A stretch of 64,000 nt of DNA from Alphaproteobacteria bacterium (GTDB lineage Bacteria > Pseudomonadota > Alphaproteobacteria > Micavibrionales > Micavibrionaceae), in contig JAGNLJ010000001.1 of NCBI GenBank assembly GCA_017999645.1, positions 1 through 64,000 of the forward strand, in the 5' to 3' direction. The notes under the pieces are model-generated. The model did no database searches and was not told the DNA's origin. It saw only the letters and a list, made by a program, of their open reading frames with translations. Position 1 is the first letter of the stretch; the number at the start of each line of letters is the position of its first letter. Positions 34,428 through 43,235 of the stretch are shown piece after piece. The translations under genes were made by a program, and so were the position numbers.

Positions 34428-35012
34428 TTACTGCGTCAGGTTCTTGTAGAGCAGCATGCCCAGAACGGCGCCGACGATGGGGCCGAAGAGGTAGCTGAAA
34501 GAGAACGAGCCGATGCCGAGCGCGACAGCCGGGTTCAGCACGCCGTTCGAGGCAACCGCCGCGATAGAGATGCCGAGCAGAAGCGCGCCGCCGATGACGA
34601 GACCGGATGCGCCTTGCGTGACCCTGCCGAAAATAACCGCTGCGACGCCGAGTGCCAAAATCAGGGCACCCAGCATTTCAGCGAGCATCACGAGGTTGCT
34701 TTCGGTGATGAGAAGTATCTGACGCTCGATGATGACGCGGCGTGCAAGTTCCGCTGCGCCTGCGGCACCGATGAGCTGCGAGGCGATGTAGAGCAGGGCA
34801 TCTTTAGTGGAAATTTTACCGATCGATAAGGCGCCCAACGTAATGGCGGGATTGAAGTGGGCACCGGAAACGCTGCCCAGCGTGTAGACGCCGAGACCGA
34901 GCGCGAGGCCCGCGATCACCGGAGTCGGCACGGGAAAGAGCCCGTTGAGCGATAGAATGACCGAAAATGTAAGGATGAAAGTTCCTAGTATTTCTGCAAC
35001 ATAAATTTTCAT
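34428..35012 (-). CDS. MIP/aquaporin family channel
   Basis: This 194-residue inner-membrane channel protein has six hydrophobic helices and both half-helix motifs: SGAHFNPAITLG and SNGVLNPAVALG. At this length it is shorter than most aquaporins (about 230). Aquaporins nearly always have Arg after the second NPA (NPAR), which forms the selectivity filter; here it is Val. The pore may therefore pass something other than water, or be regulated differently. It starts at ATG 35012. Confidence 0.9.
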   Translation of the reverse strand: MKIYVAEILGTFILTFSVILSLNGLFPVPTPVIAGLALGLGVYTLGSVSGAHFNPAITLGALSIGKISTKDALLYIASQLIGAAGAAELARRVIIERQILLITESNLVMLAEMLGALILALGVAAVIFGRVTQGASGLVIGGALLLGISIAAVASNGVLNPAVALGIGSFSFSYLFGPIVGAVLGMLLYKNLTQ

Positions 35013-35112
35013 AACAGTATCTCTCCATAGCGAGAGGCGGAAGATGATCCGCCTATGATCCTGGGGAGATTGTACGTCCGGCAGAAAGTCGAAGATAGAT
35101 ATTGCGTAAAAT

Positions 35113-35150
35113 TACCCCCAAGGCCGCAAATTGCGGACCCGGGGGTTTTA
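35113..35150 (-). terminator. Hairpin after the small membrane protein gene
   Basis: Outer stem ACCCCC / GGGGGT with inner CCGCAA / TTGCGG. T runs lie on both strands (TTTT on plus, TTTT within AATTTTACG on minus). Placed 16 bases after the stop of the 35167-35439 gene. Confidence 0.55.
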
Positions 35151-35166
35151 AACCTGTAAGCCAGTT

Positions 35167-35439
35167 TTACGGTACGGGGCGACCGGAGGGGGCCGTATCA
35201 TCCGCCGTGTTATCAGGGCTTGCGTCATAAGCCGGAGCCGGAGCCATCGCCGAGCCTGCAGCGGGTTCGAGCTGGTTCGCGTCGTTGCTTACGCCTGTTT
35301 CATCGGAGAGGTAGATGAAGCCAAGTACGGCAGCCACGAGCACAGCTGCGCCAAGGATAAGCGACCAGTCGCCTGCGCCCATACGGCGTGCCTCGCGGCG
35401 GTTTTCGCGTTCAATCTGTCTTTTCATGCTGTCGTCCAT
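35167..35439 (-). CDS. Small single-pass membrane protein
   Basis: This 90-residue protein has a charged N-terminal half (MKRQIERENRREARRM), one transmembrane helix (WSLILGAAVLVAAVLGFIYL, about residues 25-45) and a Pro/Ala/Asp-rich tail that is probably periplasmic and disordered. Function unknown. ATG 35439 is preferred to upstream starts because AAGGA lies 8 bases ahead of it. Confidence 0.68.
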   Translation of the reverse strand: MDDSMKRQIERENRREARRMGAGDWSLILGAAVLVAAVLGFIYLSDETGVSNDANQLEPAAGSAMAPAPAYDASPDNTADDTAPSGRPVP

Positions 35440-35615
35440 AGGATTAATCCTTTTCATTCGTTCGGGGTTCCGTGAGTCAGTGCGCAAACGCTTCCAGACG
35501 CTAAAAGTTTCAATTATTTCGCGTTTTTAGGCATTTTTTCGCAAACAAATGAACTTTTTGTCTTTTTCGCACGTTTGATCACACGCTGGACATATTTTTC
35601 AAGAAGGAATTGAAC

Positions 35616-36134
35616 ATGAAAACGAGAACTTATCTTTTACTGACCACGGCTCTGGCCATTATGGCGGCAGTGCCTGCATTCGCTGAAACGCAAACCGTCG
35701 TGACGAAGGAAGTCAATTCGGACGGCATGGGCGGAACGACAACGACCACGACGCGCTATTACTACAACGACACAGATGCCAATAATAACGGCATCCTGGA
35801 TTCACAGGAGTTCCCGCGCTTTGTCTATAACAGCTGGGATCTCAACGGTGACGGCTTTGTTGAAGACAGCGAGTGGAACATGAATACGGGTCTTTGGTAT
35901 CCCGCCGGTTCCACCGAATATAAAACCTACACCCACTGGGACAAGGACCAGAACGGCAGGTTGGATGCCGATGAGTTCGGAACAGTGGTGACCACCACGA
36001 AACTGTACGATACGTGGGATGCAGACCATAACAACGTCATCAATGAAGATGAATATACCGATGCGCGTTTCCGTGTTTACGATACGAATGACGACGGTGC
36101 CCTGAACATGCAGGAATGGCGCTCGATACGGTAA
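35616..36134 (+). CDS. Exported EF-hand calcium-binding protein
   Basis: This 172-residue protein has a signal peptide (TYLLLTTALAIMAAVPAFA, cleavage near FAE). The mature part carries five EF-hand-like loops of the D-x-D/N-x-D/N-G type: DTDANNNGILDSQEF, DLNGDGFVEDSEW, DKDQNGRLDADEF, DADHNNVINEDEY and DTNDDGALNMQEW. It probably binds calcium in the periplasm or at the cell surface; a role in calcium buffering or adhesion is inference. AAGAAGGA precedes ATG 35616. Confidence 0.88.
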   Translation: MKTRTYLLLTTALAIMAAVPAFAETQTVVTKEVNSDGMGGTTTTTTRYYYNDTDANNNGILDSQEFPRFVYNSWDLNGDGFVEDSEWNMNTGLWYPAGSTEYKTYTHWDKDQNGRLDADEFGTVVTTTKLYDTWDADHNNVINEDEYTDARFRVYDTNDDGALNMQEWRSIR

Positions 36135-36175
36135 AGAGTTAACGGTTGCGGCTTGAATAAAGCTGTACTGTTTGG

Positions 36176-36209
36176 GAGACCCTGTCTGCGAGAGGCAGGG
36201 TCTCTTTTT
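36176..36209 (+). terminator. Terminator after the EF-hand gene
   Basis: Nine-base stem GAGACCCTG / CAGGGTCTC with an 11-base loop followed by TTTTT. Confidence 0.9.
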
Positions 36210-36289
36210 ATGTGCGTCTTTTACAGTTCTCTTTCAGTTCTAGGAATTATGTCGTAAATTGATCATGGATCAAATGATGGGGATTCCAG

Positions 36290-37069
36290 ATGACTCTTTC
36301 AAAATCAGCTTTGACGGTTACGAGCCTGGCGATGGCGATGCTGTTCGGCGGCGGGGTTTACCTGCTGATGAACATGAATGTGATCGCGAAAAATTATATC
36401 GAACGCGAAGCGACAAAAACGCTGGGCGTGAGCGTAAAGCTCGGCGGGCTCGAGATCATGTTACAGGACCGCACGGCGAAAGTGACGGATCTTGTCATCG
36501 GTAATCCGGAAGGGTTTGAAAAACCGTATGCCGTAAAAGTTTCGACGATCAGCGTCGTGCTGAGCAACGCCACGAACCAGCTTGTCGAATTCAAGGATAT
36601 CGATGTGGGTAATGCCGAGGTCAATCTCGAGGTGAAGGAAAATGTCACGAACTTAGCTGCGATCAAGAACCGCGTGAAGGTGACGGAGAATGATAGCGCG
36701 ACGGCTGAGGCGGTGAAGGTGATCATTGATAAACTCACGCTGTCGCAGGCGCAAATCAAGCCGGGCAAAGTATTATTCACCGAGGAAGAGCTCGCTCCTG
36801 TGCAGGTTCCCGATATTGTTCTAACCGCCGTGGGGCGCAGGGAAAACGGAATTCTCGTGCGCGAGGCGATTGCGCAAGTGTGGACACATATTGCGCATAA
36901 ACTGGATACGCAGGCGCTGCAGTCGGGATTGCTCGAGGGCATGTCGGACGAAGCGCTGCAGGATATGGGGCTGGGTTTCGGCCAGAGATTCAAAGAGAAT
37001 CTGCACCAGACGATCCAGGAAAAGAAGGACGCGGTCGGTCAGGGGATCGACAGCTTTTTTAACGATTGA
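36290..37069 (+). CDS. AsmA-like envelope protein
   Basis: This 259-residue protein has one N-terminal membrane helix (ALTVTSLAMAMLFGGGVYLLM) and a periplasmic beta-rich segment that begins as in the AsmA/DUF748 group: an EREATKTLGVSVKLGGLEIM stretch, then LVIGNPEGF and VKVSTISVVLSN. AsmA-type proteins transport phospholipids or assist the outer membrane. Only a short N-terminal section of the full AsmA fold is present; the helical C-terminus (LLEGMSDEALQDMGLGFGQR) is unlike AsmA. It stops back to back with the MATE gene. Confidence 0.75.
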   Translation: MTLSKSALTVTSLAMAMLFGGGVYLLMNMNVIAKNYIEREATKTLGVSVKLGGLEIMLQDRTAKVTDLVIGNPEGFEKPYAVKVSTISVVLSNATNQLVEFKDIDVGNAEVNLEVKENVTNLAAIKNRVKVTENDSATAEAVKVIIDKLTLSQAQIKPGKVLFTEEELAPVQVPDIVLTAVGRRENGILVREAIAQVWTHIAHKLDTQALQSGLLEGMSDEALQDMGLGFGQRFKENLHQTIQEKKDAVGQGIDSFFND

Positions 37070-38443
37070 TCAGGCCGTAGCTGTCGCCGGTTCCATCCCG
37101 CGCATGGCGCGGTTGCTGAGCAGGTGGAAGACAATGCCGCAGCCGAGATTGGTCAGCGCGATCGACCAGAAAATTCCCGCCACGCCGTAGAAATGTCCGC
37201 CCGCCCACGCGGCAGGAATGGCGACCGCCGTTTTCACCAGAATCATGAAGAAGGCGCGCTGCGGAAGACCCATGGCGTTGAAGGCCGACGACCAGCCGAA
37301 GACGAGATTTCCAAAGCCGTATGAGAACGGCACGATCCAGAAAAATAATGTCGCCTGACGGATGACGACGGGATCGTCAGAAAATGCGGCGGCGATAGGG
37401 CCCGCGAACACGCCGAATATCACCGCGATAAAAAACGACCAGATGAAATTAAAACGGATGGCGGTGCTGATGGCTTCGTGCACGCGGCTGTAAATCCCGG
37501 CGCCCCAGTTCTGGCCGACGATCGGCGCCATGCCGAGGGCCAATGCAATGACGACCATCATCGCCAGCGCTTCGACACGCGTCGCGACGCCATAGGCGGC
37601 GACGGCTTCGTGTCCCTGCATGGCAAGGAGTGCGGTGATGACGGCGGTGGTTGAAGGCTGGATGATATTGGCGATGCCGGCGGGAAGCGCAATGACGACA
37701 AGGCGGCTCATTGAATCGCGGAGCTTGTCCAGGTGCAGCCCGTCGGTGCTGATCATGCGTTTTTTGTAGATAATGGCGTAGAGGCCGAAGATCAGCGCGT
37801 AGCTGTAGGCGATGGTGGTTGCGATCGCCGCGCCCTTGATGCCGAGCGCAGGCATGCCGAACCAGCCGTAAATTAAAATCGGGTCGAGAATGAAATTCAG
37901 CAGCGCCATCGAGATCATGATGGTGGCGGGCGTGACGGCGTCGCCGGCGGCGCGCATCGCGGAATTGCCATTGACCGGCACGGCGAGAATGACGGAGGCG
38001 AGCAGCCAGAGCGGCATGTAATCGCGGATCATCGGCATCAGTGTTTCATCGGCACCGAGGAGGTGGAACAAAGGATCCAGAACCGCATAGGTTATCAGTG
38101 CGACGACCAGGGCGACCGTGACGCCGAACAAGGTGCCGTGCAGTGTGACGCGGCGCACATCGTCGGAACGCTTTTCACCGATCAGGCGGGCGACCACGGA
38201 TGACAGCGCGATGTTGATGCCGAAAACGAGGTGTGAAATCACCATCGTGACGGGGAAGGTGAAACTGATGGCGGCTAGTTCAAGCGTGCCAAGGCGCGAG
38301 ATGAAATACGTGTTCGTAAGTTGTACCCCGATAACGGCCAGGATGCTCCAGACCATGGGCATGGACATGCGGATCAGGTGGCCCTGTACGGGGCCGGTGG
38401 TGAGATCGCCCTTATGGCTGTAGGGGAGGGGTTTTGCCGACAT
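37070..38443 (-). CDS. MATE family efflux transporter
   Basis: This 457-residue inner-membrane exporter has twelve predicted helices and the two-lobe layout of the MATE/DinF family, coupled to Na+ or H+ gradients. Recognisable regions are LIRMSMPMVWSILAVIG at the N-terminus, PVTMVISHLVFGINIALSSV, VNGNSAMRAAGDAVTPATIM in the first lobe and PSTTAVITALLAMQGHEAVA in the second. Substrate specificity cannot be read. It lies divergent from the sulfotransferase gene. Confidence 0.93.
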   Translation of the reverse strand: MSAKPLPYSHKGDLTTGPVQGHLIRMSMPMVWSILAVIGVQLTNTYFISRLGTLELAAISFTFPVTMVISHLVFGINIALSSVVARLIGEKRSDDVRRVTLHGTLFGVTVALVVALITYAVLDPLFHLLGADETLMPMIRDYMPLWLLASVILAVPVNGNSAMRAAGDAVTPATIMISMALLNFILDPILIYGWFGMPALGIKGAAIATTIAYSYALIFGLYAIIYKKRMISTDGLHLDKLRDSMSRLVVIALPAGIANIIQPSTTAVITALLAMQGHEAVAAYGVATRVEALAMMVVIALALGMAPIVGQNWGAGIYSRVHEAISTAIRFNFIWSFFIAVIFGVFAGPIAAAFSDDPVVIRQATLFFWIVPFSYGFGNLVFGWSSAFNAMGLPQRAFFMILVKTAVAIPAAWAGGHFYGVAGIFWSIALTNLGCGIVFHLLSNRAMRGMEPATATA

Positions 38444-38533
38444 CGTTCTTTATATGTTTTTTATGTGTGATGATTTCTGAAAGCGCCCACATCCTAGTGA
38501 GACTCGGGGCAGTTTTCCAGCTATATAAAAGGT

Positions 38534-39256
38534 ATGGAAAAGCTGTTCGACAAGCCCGTCGTTTTGAGCATCGGTCCGCAAGGGTGCGGGGTGCCGTGGA
38601 TTTACGATTATATGAAATCGCGCGAGGATGTGTGCCTGCCTTCGGAGGCGCGCGAGATTTTTTATTTCGACAGGCACTTCCAGCGCGGGCCCGAATTCTA
38701 CGCCTCGCATTTCAATGTGGAACCGCAGCATAAAGTCGTCATGGAGTTGTCGACGACGGCGTTTGACAGCCCGGAAGCGCCGGACCAGGTATTCAAACTG
38801 CTGGGTCCTGATGTGAAACTGATATGCCCGCTGCGCAACCCTGCCGAGCGATCGAAGGCGGTGTATGCCGATTACGTACGGTATGGATTGGTCAAAGGCG
38901 GTCTTGAAGACGCCGTGGAAGAGGTGCCGCAGATATTATTTGCAAGCCGCTATGCCGACAGGCTTGAGCCGTGGCTAACGCAATTCGGTCGCGGAAATAT
39001 TCACGTCGTTTTTTATGAGACGCTGGAGCGCGACCCGGCGGAGTTTACGGCGGAGTTTTGCACCCTGGCAGGGCTTGATTACAGACCGCCGCAAAAGGCC
39101 GGGCTGGGGGAGAGGTTAAAATCGCTGCTCCCTAGGAAAAAGCAGCCTGATTTGAGCCTGTCGCGGCACGAGCAGAACTGGTTAAAAAACCGGCTTCAGC
39201 CAGAGATTCAGCAGCTGGAAAAGCTTCTGAATATTAATTTAACCATTTGGAAATAA
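38534..39256 (+). CDS. Sulfotransferase family protein
   Basis: This 240-residue protein transfers sulfonate from PAPS. The N-terminal phosphosulfate loop is weak (LSIGPQGCGVPWIYDYM, in place of the P-loop-like motif). The 3'-phosphate motif is clear: CPLRNPAERSKAVYADYVRYG, and FYETLERDPAEFTAEFCTLAGL is typical. It may modify lipids or surface glycans. The next gene encodes a secreted RTX protein, but no functional link is evident. Confidence 0.82.
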   Translation: MEKLFDKPVVLSIGPQGCGVPWIYDYMKSREDVCLPSEAREIFYFDRHFQRGPEFYASHFNVEPQHKVVMELSTTAFDSPEAPDQVFKLLGPDVKLICPLRNPAERSKAVYADYVRYGLVKGGLEDAVEEVPQILFASRYADRLEPWLTQFGRGNIHVVFYETLERDPAEFTAEFCTLAGLDYRPPQKAGLGERLKSLLPRKKQPDLSLSRHEQNWLKNRLQPEIQQLEKLLNINLTIWK

Positions 39257-39380
39257 ACAATTTTATTAAATTACATAAAAAATTAACCAAAATAGCTTAA
39301 TATTCTTAATACAAGAAAATTAAGTGGTTTTGGGGCATTTAACAGCCCCCTAATAAGAAGAACAAAAAACAGGGGTTTTT

Positions 39381-41063
39381 ATGGCGACTTTTAATGGAAC
39401 GAATGGCACCGATCTATTCTTGATCCAGGAAAATCTGGGCCAGCTCACTATCACGCTCGTCAATCCTTACAGCGGCGAATCCATCTACATCGATGAAGAA
39501 AAAAACATAAACGGAGATATCTATCACGGCTATGACGGCGATGACGTGATGGTGATGACCAATTTCGGCGACGCGATATTTATTGCCAACGCACTGCGCC
39601 AGCAGATGATTTTTGAAGTGGAGAATTTTATCGCGAGCGGTGGCGGCGACGTTATCGTCATGGCTGATGAAGAGATCACGACCGGCAATCTTTTGATGCT
39701 CGGTAACCAGGGCGACGATATTTTGTGGGCGAATATGGGTAATGATTTCGTTTCCGGCGCGGAAGGCGACGACCGCATCGACGGCGGCCCGGGCCATGAC
39801 GAATTATATGGCGACCAGGATAACGATGCGGTTAATGGCGGCGACGGCGACGATTACATATCAGGCGGTGACGGCAACGATATTCTTTACGGCGGCAACT
39901 GGACAGCGCCAGTCGTGCTCGACAAGGATTTCGAAGACGATGTGATTTTCCCACATCTGATGGAAGGCGTGAATATTGCCAATCTCGTGCCGCCGGGTAC
40001 GAACGCGCTGGGCGTCGCGGACGGTAATCTTAATATAGATTTTGCCGCGAAGGCGACGCTGACGTTCCGTGAGGGTTTTGCGGGTTACAACAATACGTTG
40101 GGGGTTTATACGATTGCCAGCGACGGCACGATCGAGATGGGCACGATTTTGTGGGCGAACACAAAAACGGCGGGTTTAAATGTTGCGCATGAGATTGACC
40201 TGCCACTCGGTGCTGACGGCGGAGAAATCGGGTTCTTCATTTTAGCCGATGGCCAGCGCGCCAATAATTACACGGGCCTGCTGGACTTGACCGGCGAAGG
40301 TAATATCCGTTTCGTTTATGATTACGGGCTGGGTAGTGAGCGCGCGGCAACGATTCACGATCCGAACAACCGTGTGAAGGTCGTATATGACGACGGCATT
40401 ATCGAGCGCGTTCTCAGCGCGCCGGATTATCATGCGATTACACGCGGCGGCTCGACAGCCATCAACCATGATGGCGACGATCACATGGTTTCGGGGATTG
40501 TCAGCATCGGGCAGAACGACGTTCTGAGAATCGGATTTGAAGATTTGCCGAATTTGGGCGATGCGGACTATGAAGACGTGTTCTTCGATTTCAACATTTC
40601 CGAAGAGATTACCGAAGGCAACAGCGAAGACGGCGACGATATCCTGGTGGGCGGCGCGGGTAACGACACGCTCTATGGCCAGGACGGCGATGACATTTTA
40701 ATCGTCGGCGAGGGGCGGGACGATATTTATGGCGGTCGGGGTGATGACATTATTGCTTATGATTTCATGGATGGAATCGTCGATACGATCCATGGTTTCG
40801 AAATGGGCCTTGGTAACGACGTGCTGAATATCAGCGAGATTCTTGAGGGTTATGATCCGTTGTTCGATATGCTGTCGAAATTCGTGCAGATCGAGGCGCT
40901 GAACGGCGACACGCATGTGCGCATTAACGCCGACGGCGACAATGGCGGCGCGTTCACGGCGATTGCGATCATGAGCGGTGTCGAGACGACGCTGGCGGCG
41001 ATGGTCGCGGGCGGCAATATCGTCGCGGACCAGGAAGTCGTCATTTCTTTTGATTTCAGATAG
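39381..41063 (+). CDS. RTX-type secreted protein with DUF4114-like domain
   Basis: This 560-residue protein has no signal peptide and carries two clusters of Ca-binding nonapeptide repeats (GGxGxDxxx): residues about 118-175 and 415-460. Between them (about 185-410) lies a beta-rich domain with IGFFILADGQ and FEDLPNLGDADYEDVFFDF, matching the DUF4114 pattern. The C-terminal 90 residues (DFMDGIVDTIHGFEMGLGND to IADQE) resemble the T1SS C-terminal target domain, also at the end of the giant adhesin. It is probably exported by the secretion system at 57.7-62.8 kb. Confidence 0.87.
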   Translation: MATFNGTNGTDLFLIQENLGQLTITLVNPYSGESIYIDEEKNINGDIYHGYDGDDVMVMTNFGDAIFIANALRQQMIFEVENFIASGGGDVIVMADEEITTGNLLMLGNQGDDILWANMGNDFVSGAEGDDRIDGGPGHDELYGDQDNDAVNGGDGDDYISGGDGNDILYGGNWTAPVVLDKDFEDDVIFPHLMEGVNIANLVPPGTNALGVADGNLNIDFAAKATLTFREGFAGYNNTLGVYTIASDGTIEMGTILWANTKTAGLNVAHEIDLPLGADGGEIGFFILADGQRANNYTGLLDLTGEGNIRFVYDYGLGSERAATIHDPNNRVKVVYDDGIIERVLSAPDYHAITRGGSTAINHDGDDHMVSGIVSIGQNDVLRIGFEDLPNLGDADYEDVFFDFNISEEITEGNSEDGDDILVGGAGNDTLYGQDGDDILIVGEGRDDIYGGRGDDIIAYDFMDGIVDTIHGFEMGLGNDVLNISEILEGYDPLFDMLSKFVQIEALNGDTHVRINADGDNGGAFTAIAIMSGVETTLAAMVAGGNIVADQEVVISFDFR

Positions 41064-41079
41064 GCTACAATTGTGACCG

Positions 41080-42060
41080 ATGGACATGGTCACAAAAACG
41101 CTTTTCACTCCCTTTGAACCTTTGCTCGGCGCAGGCGTGTTTGCAGGCGCACGGTGGCATTCCGGCCTCACGCGCGGGATAGTTCTGCAGCAAAACTTCA
41201 AGGTTTTTGCGAATGAGTTATCTGATAAAGGGTTTATCGTTACGCCGGAGCTTCCCGCCGAGGGCGATTTTCTGCATGGATTTGTTTTATTGCCCAAAAA
41301 CGCGGATGAAGCGCGCTACGAGGTGGCGCGCGTTTTAAAGCTCTTGAAAAAGAACGGGGTTATCGCGATTGCGGGTGCGAACGATGCCGGCGGCCGGCGG
41401 GCAAAAAAAATGCTGAAAGATTTCGACGTGGCGGATGTGCAGGAGCTGGCGGCGAACCATGCGCGCGTGGCGTGGGGCGTCAAGGTCGGTGAAAACGATG
41501 CGGTGAATGAGGCGCTGGAAAAAGGCGCGCCGCGTATGGCGGAGACAGGGTTCGTTTCGCAGCCGGGATTGTTTGCGTGGGACAAGATCGATAAGGGATC
41601 GGAAATTCTGACGGCATGCCTTCCAGATGATTTAAACGGAAGCGGTGCGGATTTCGGCTGCGGTTACGGTTTTTTATCGAGGCATGTTCTGCAAAATTAT
41701 GAGATCAAAAATTTTCACTGTTTAGACGCCGATTACCGCGCGGTGCAAGTGTGCCGGGAAAATCTGAAGGATATAAAAACGAAAGTGAATTGTGCGTGGG
41801 AAGATTTGGCGCGGAGTGCGTCGGCGCGCGATCTGAACTTCATTGTCATGAACCCGCCCTTTCATGAAGGCAAAAAAACGGATGCGGATATCGGGAAACA
41901 ATTTATCGAGACGGCCTCGCGTTCCCTGCGTTCGGGCGGGCAGCTCTGGATGGTGGCGAATGCGGGATTGCCGTATGAAAGCGCGCTCGGCCAACTGTTC
42001 GCGTCGCACGAAAAAATAACTGAAAAAAACGGATTTAAAGTCTTCCGCGCCGTGCGCTAG
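41080..42060 (+). CDS. RsmC/RlmG-like class I methyltransferase
   Basis: This 326-residue protein has two halves, like the rRNA guanine-N2 methyltransferases RsmC and RlmG. The C-terminal half has the SAM loop GADFGCGYGFLSRHVL and NPPFHEGKKTDADIGKQFIE, where NPPF(H) is the catalytic signature of base N-methylation. The N-terminal half is a degenerate copy. The precise rRNA target is not decided. It overlaps the next gene by 3 bases, convergently. Confidence 0.88.
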   Translation: MDMVTKTLFTPFEPLLGAGVFAGARWHSGLTRGIVLQQNFKVFANELSDKGFIVTPELPAEGDFLHGFVLLPKNADEARYEVARVLKLLKKNGVIAIAGANDAGGRRAKKMLKDFDVADVQELAANHARVAWGVKVGENDAVNEALEKGAPRMAETGFVSQPGLFAWDKIDKGSEILTACLPDDLNGSGADFGCGYGFLSRHVLQNYEIKNFHCLDADYRAVQVCRENLKDIKTKVNCAWEDLARSASARDLNFIVMNPPFHEGKKTDADIGKQFIETASRSLRSGGQLWMVANAGLPYESALGQLFASHEKITEKNGFKVFRAVR

Positions 42061-43016
42061 ACGCTATAGACGATTGCGTCGGTTTCGATGTCGGCGACTT
42101 CTTTAATTACGCGCTGAAGCTTGTGCTCGTCATGCAGCGCTTGCTTGTTAAGGCCGGTTTCGCGTCCCACCATGTAATAGACCGATTCAAGCGAGACTTC
42201 GGTTTTGAGGCCGAATTTCTTGACGTGATAGGCCATGGCGGAGTCCATCGTGATGATGGATTTGTCGGGCTGGTTCCGGCGGCGCATGTGTTCGTCCGTC
42301 AACTGGACGATGAGCATGAGAAGAACGTTCGGAATTGTTACGCCGTGGTGTTCCTGGAAGCTCGGGCGAAGCGATTTGAGAATGTTGTAGGTTTCAATCG
42401 TGCTCGGCACGTTGAGGAAAACTTTCTGGAAGCGGCGGTCGAGCGCGGGGTCGAGCGCGACGTGTAAGCGGAATTCGTCGAGTGTGGTTGCGCCGATCAC
42501 CATGAGATCGCCTGCCGTGAGGTAGGGCTTCATGACGTCGGAGAGACCGGCGTAAGAGGAACCTTTACAGGTCGGCATGATCTGGTGAATTTCGTCGAGG
42601 AAGAGGATCATGCGCGGATTGGCGGGATCGTGGTAACGCTCGGCCATGCCTTTGCAAAGCGGGATGAAACGTTCCTGGAATTCGGCGGGGCCTGATGTAC
42701 CGGCGGCCATACGCGCAAGGTCAACTTCAAGAACGCGGCAATCGCGCAGATAATCGGGAACTTCGTTCGCGGCAACTTTCTGGGCCAGCGCAATGACCAT
42801 CGCGGTTTTACCAACGCCTGCGGGCGCCAGAAGCACGACGTTCTTACGACCGCGCTGGAGAAGAATGAGGACGGTTTCGTCGACTTCCTTGTCGCGGCCC
42901 GTAATAGGCGAATAGCGACCCTGACGCGCCAGCATCGTGTGGTCGGTGCAGTATTTGATGAACAGGTCTTCGAGTTCGCCGTTCGTAACCGTGTATTGCC
43001 ACTGATGATTAGTCAT
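42057..43016 (-). CDS. Stand-alone ClpB NBD1-like AAA+ ATPase
   Basis: This 319-residue cytosolic ATPase resembles the first nucleotide-binding domain of ClpA/ClpB: ITGRDKEVDETVLILLQRGRKNVVLL, Walker A APAGVGKT, Walker B MILFLDEIHQI, the sensor GATTLDEFRLHV and the arginine finger region ALDRRFQKVF. It has neither the N-terminal substrate domain, the coiled-coil middle domain nor NBD2 of ClpB. It may act with partner proteins not in the window. The upstream region (43017-43235) is AT-rich without further genes. Confidence 0.88.
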   Translation of the reverse strand: MTNHQWQYTVTNGELEDLFIKYCTDHTMLARQGRYSPITGRDKEVDETVLILLQRGRKNVVLLAPAGVGKTAMVIALAQKVAANEVPDYLRDCRVLEVDLARMAAGTSGPAEFQERFIPLCKGMAERYHDPANPRMILFLDEIHQIMPTCKGSSYAGLSDVMKPYLTAGDLMVIGATTLDEFRLHVALDPALDRRFQKVFLNVPSTIETYNILKSLRPSFQEHHGVTIPNVLLMLIVQLTDEHMRRRNQPDKSIITMDSAMAYHVKKFGLKTEVSLESVYYMVGRETGLNKQALHDEHKLQRVIKEVADIETDAIVYSV

Positions 43017-43235
43017 TTTCGTGTCTTCGTTATGATTTTTTCGGGAGAGAGACGCGCCGTATATTCAATATTATAACCTTATTCACCCCCTCATTGTAGC
43101 GTCTAACAGTTAATGAATTAATTAGCGATTATAACAATTCAAGTATTATATACATAATACAATAGAACGTGGCGGGGGTGCCAGTTCAGGGGTGAGGAGT
43201 TTGCGTTCGGGTGGGGGCTTTACAGTTTAGGCCGC

